Below are positions 63,332-64,000 of a DNA stretch of 64,000 nucleotides, in pieces. The notes beneath the pieces were generated by a model. The model did no database searches and was not told the DNA's origin. It saw only the letters and a program-made list of their open reading frames with translations. A program made the translations under genes and the position numbers. Position 1 is the first letter of the stretch; every line of letters starts with the position of its first letter. Source of the stretch: Streptomyces sp. Go-475 (GTDB lineage Bacteria; Actinomycetota; Actinomycetes; Streptomycetales; Streptomycetaceae); the NCBI RefSeq assembly GCF_003330845.1, contig NZ_CP026121.1, positions 3,453,501 to 3,517,500 on the forward strand. Reading direction: 5' to 3'.

Positions 63332-64000
63332 CAACCCGTCCCACATCTGCTCCAGCAGCACCGACCACCAGCTCTCCGGCGACCCCAGCGCCGCCGGGTC
63401 GAGCGCGGCCAACTGGGCCTGGAAGTCGACGGTCCAGCGGCCCGCCTGCTCCTGGTTCAGCCCGAACCTGAGCCGCCACATCCGGCCCAGCAGCGCCAGG
63501 CAGCGCGCGAACTCCGGCAGCCCGGTGTTCACGAACTGCGGCGGTACGGGCGCCCCGCCCGGCCCCGCCTCCACCGGCACGGCGACGATGTTCGCGGTGC
63601 CGTACTGCACGCAGATCGCCTTGCCGAAGTCGCTGCCCATCACCAGGTAGGAACCCGCGTCCGGAGCCGGCTGCACACCGCGCTCGGCCGCCAGCTCCGC
63701 CAGCGTCGGAACGGGCCGCCCCGGCTGCGCCTGCGCCCAGAAGAACGGGCCCATGTCCAGCGGCAGACCGGCCGCGACCAGCGTGTGCGCCACCACCGGC
63801 GGCACACCCTGCCGGGACACGGCTGCCTGCTCGAACCGGAACACCCCCGGCCCGAACGCCGCCGCCAGCTCCTGCGCGATGCCCTCCGGCGGGATCGGCG
63901 GCGCCGCCTGCACCGGCGGCAGCGGGGCGCGCACCGGCGCCGGACGCGCCGGGCCGTCCGCCACCTGGTGCAACTCGCCCTGGTGGGCCAGCAGTTGCTG
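63326..64000 (-). CDS. SUKH-4-like immunity-family protein, 5' end outside window
   Basis: The reading frame is open to the right edge (225 codons, ending with a stop at 63326). The last 190 residues contain GVPPVVAHTLVAAGLPLDMGPFF, GSYLVMGSDFGKAICVQYGTANIVAVPVEAG, FVNTGLPEFARCLALLGRMWRLRFGL and SWWSVLLEQMWDG, matching the SUKH-4 immunity family described beside polymorphic toxins. The visible N-terminal stretch is Pro/Ala-rich and probably a linker, so the protein has another domain upstream. Some streptomycete SUKH-4 proteins are stand-alone or fused to nuclease-inhibitor-like regions, so an immunity role is inferred only. A TTG at 63973 could be an internal start but is not supported. Confidence 0.8.
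   Translation of the reverse strand, partial: QQLLAHQGELHQVADGPARPAPVRAPLPPVQAAPPIPPEGIAQELAAAFGPGVFRFEQAAVSRQGVPPVVAHTLVAAGLPLDMGPFFWAQAQPGRPVPTLAELAAERGVQPAPDAGSYLVMGSDFGKAICVQYGTANIVAVPVEAGPGGAPVPPQFVNTGLPEFARCLALLGRMWRLRFGLNQEQAGRWTVDFQAQLAALDPAALGSPESWWSVLLEQMWDGLL

Overview
The window is a very high G+C actinobacterial chromosome segment. Third-codon GC bias, GTG/TTG starts, 4-bp stop/start overlaps, leaderless promoters and the gene order (hutU-hutF-hutI, cbs, thiolase, pobA, a tRNA-Leu with anticodon UAA = bldA, cfa, ndh, ppx-DUF501-divIC-eno, rpfA/rpfB, P450, mazG, mfd) point firmly to a Streptomyces, and the order recalls the core-chromosome region of S. coelicolor that carries bldA and eno. 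I see no insertion sequence, prophage, CRISPR array or rRNA. It reads as ordinary core chromosome with a few lineage-specific patches.

Layout. 1-303: 3'-truncated membrane protein. 367-5868: leftward histidine-utilisation operon hutU > M20 amidohydrolase > hutF > hutI, with 4-bp or short overlaps. It is followed by a divergent PLP decarboxylase, a small membrane protein and an RpiR-type regulator; a CTATTCA box occurs at both hutU and rpiR. 9.2-17.6 kb: SDR/XRE pair, cystathionine beta-synthase, SGNH hydrolase, thiolase and small unknowns. 17.6-27 kb: Bax-inhibitor-like protein, pobA, bldA, a MacB-like ABC exporter, cfa and ndh. 26.9-27.1 kb: a gene-free stretch with a possible rightward small transcript. 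27.3-33.1 kb: ppx, DUF501, divIC, eno, then rpfA behind a c-di-AMP (ydaO) riboswitch, and a second Rpf gene. 33.3-43.2 kb: P450, mazG, SurA-like lipoprotein, Ser/Thr kinase with its membrane partner, acetyltransferase, AlkD-like glycosylase, secreted HNH protein, MT0933-type small protein. 43.3-45.4 kb: TetR gene with paired operators, then an SDR/MerR unit behind a MerR-type palindrome. 45.4-54.1 kb: mfd, DUF2079 protein and a second copy of the ABC exporter. 54.6-64 kb: MFS transporter, acetyltransferase, large secreted glycosidase-like protein, DUF485/acetate symporter pair, coiled-coil protein, AhpD-like protein and a SUKH-4 gene cut by the window edge.

Functional links. The hut genes take urocanate towards formylglutamate/glutamate under a probable RpiR repressor. 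bldA supplies the only tRNA that reads UUA, and the one in-frame TTA codon I found lies in the secreted glycosidase-like gene at 56.7 kb. rpfA appears to be governed by c-di-AMP through sequestration of its ribosome-binding site. DUF485 plus ActP-like symporter suggests acetate or short carboxylate uptake. Several genes have a TANNNT box only 6-8 nt before the start codon and no Shine-Dalgarno, so they are probably leaderless. Short tandem repeats (8- and 15-bp units) cluster at gene 3' ends. No wholly new system stands out. The best leads are the M20 enzyme in place of HutG, the shared RpiR box, the orphan transcript at 26.9 kb and the local bldA/TTA pairing.
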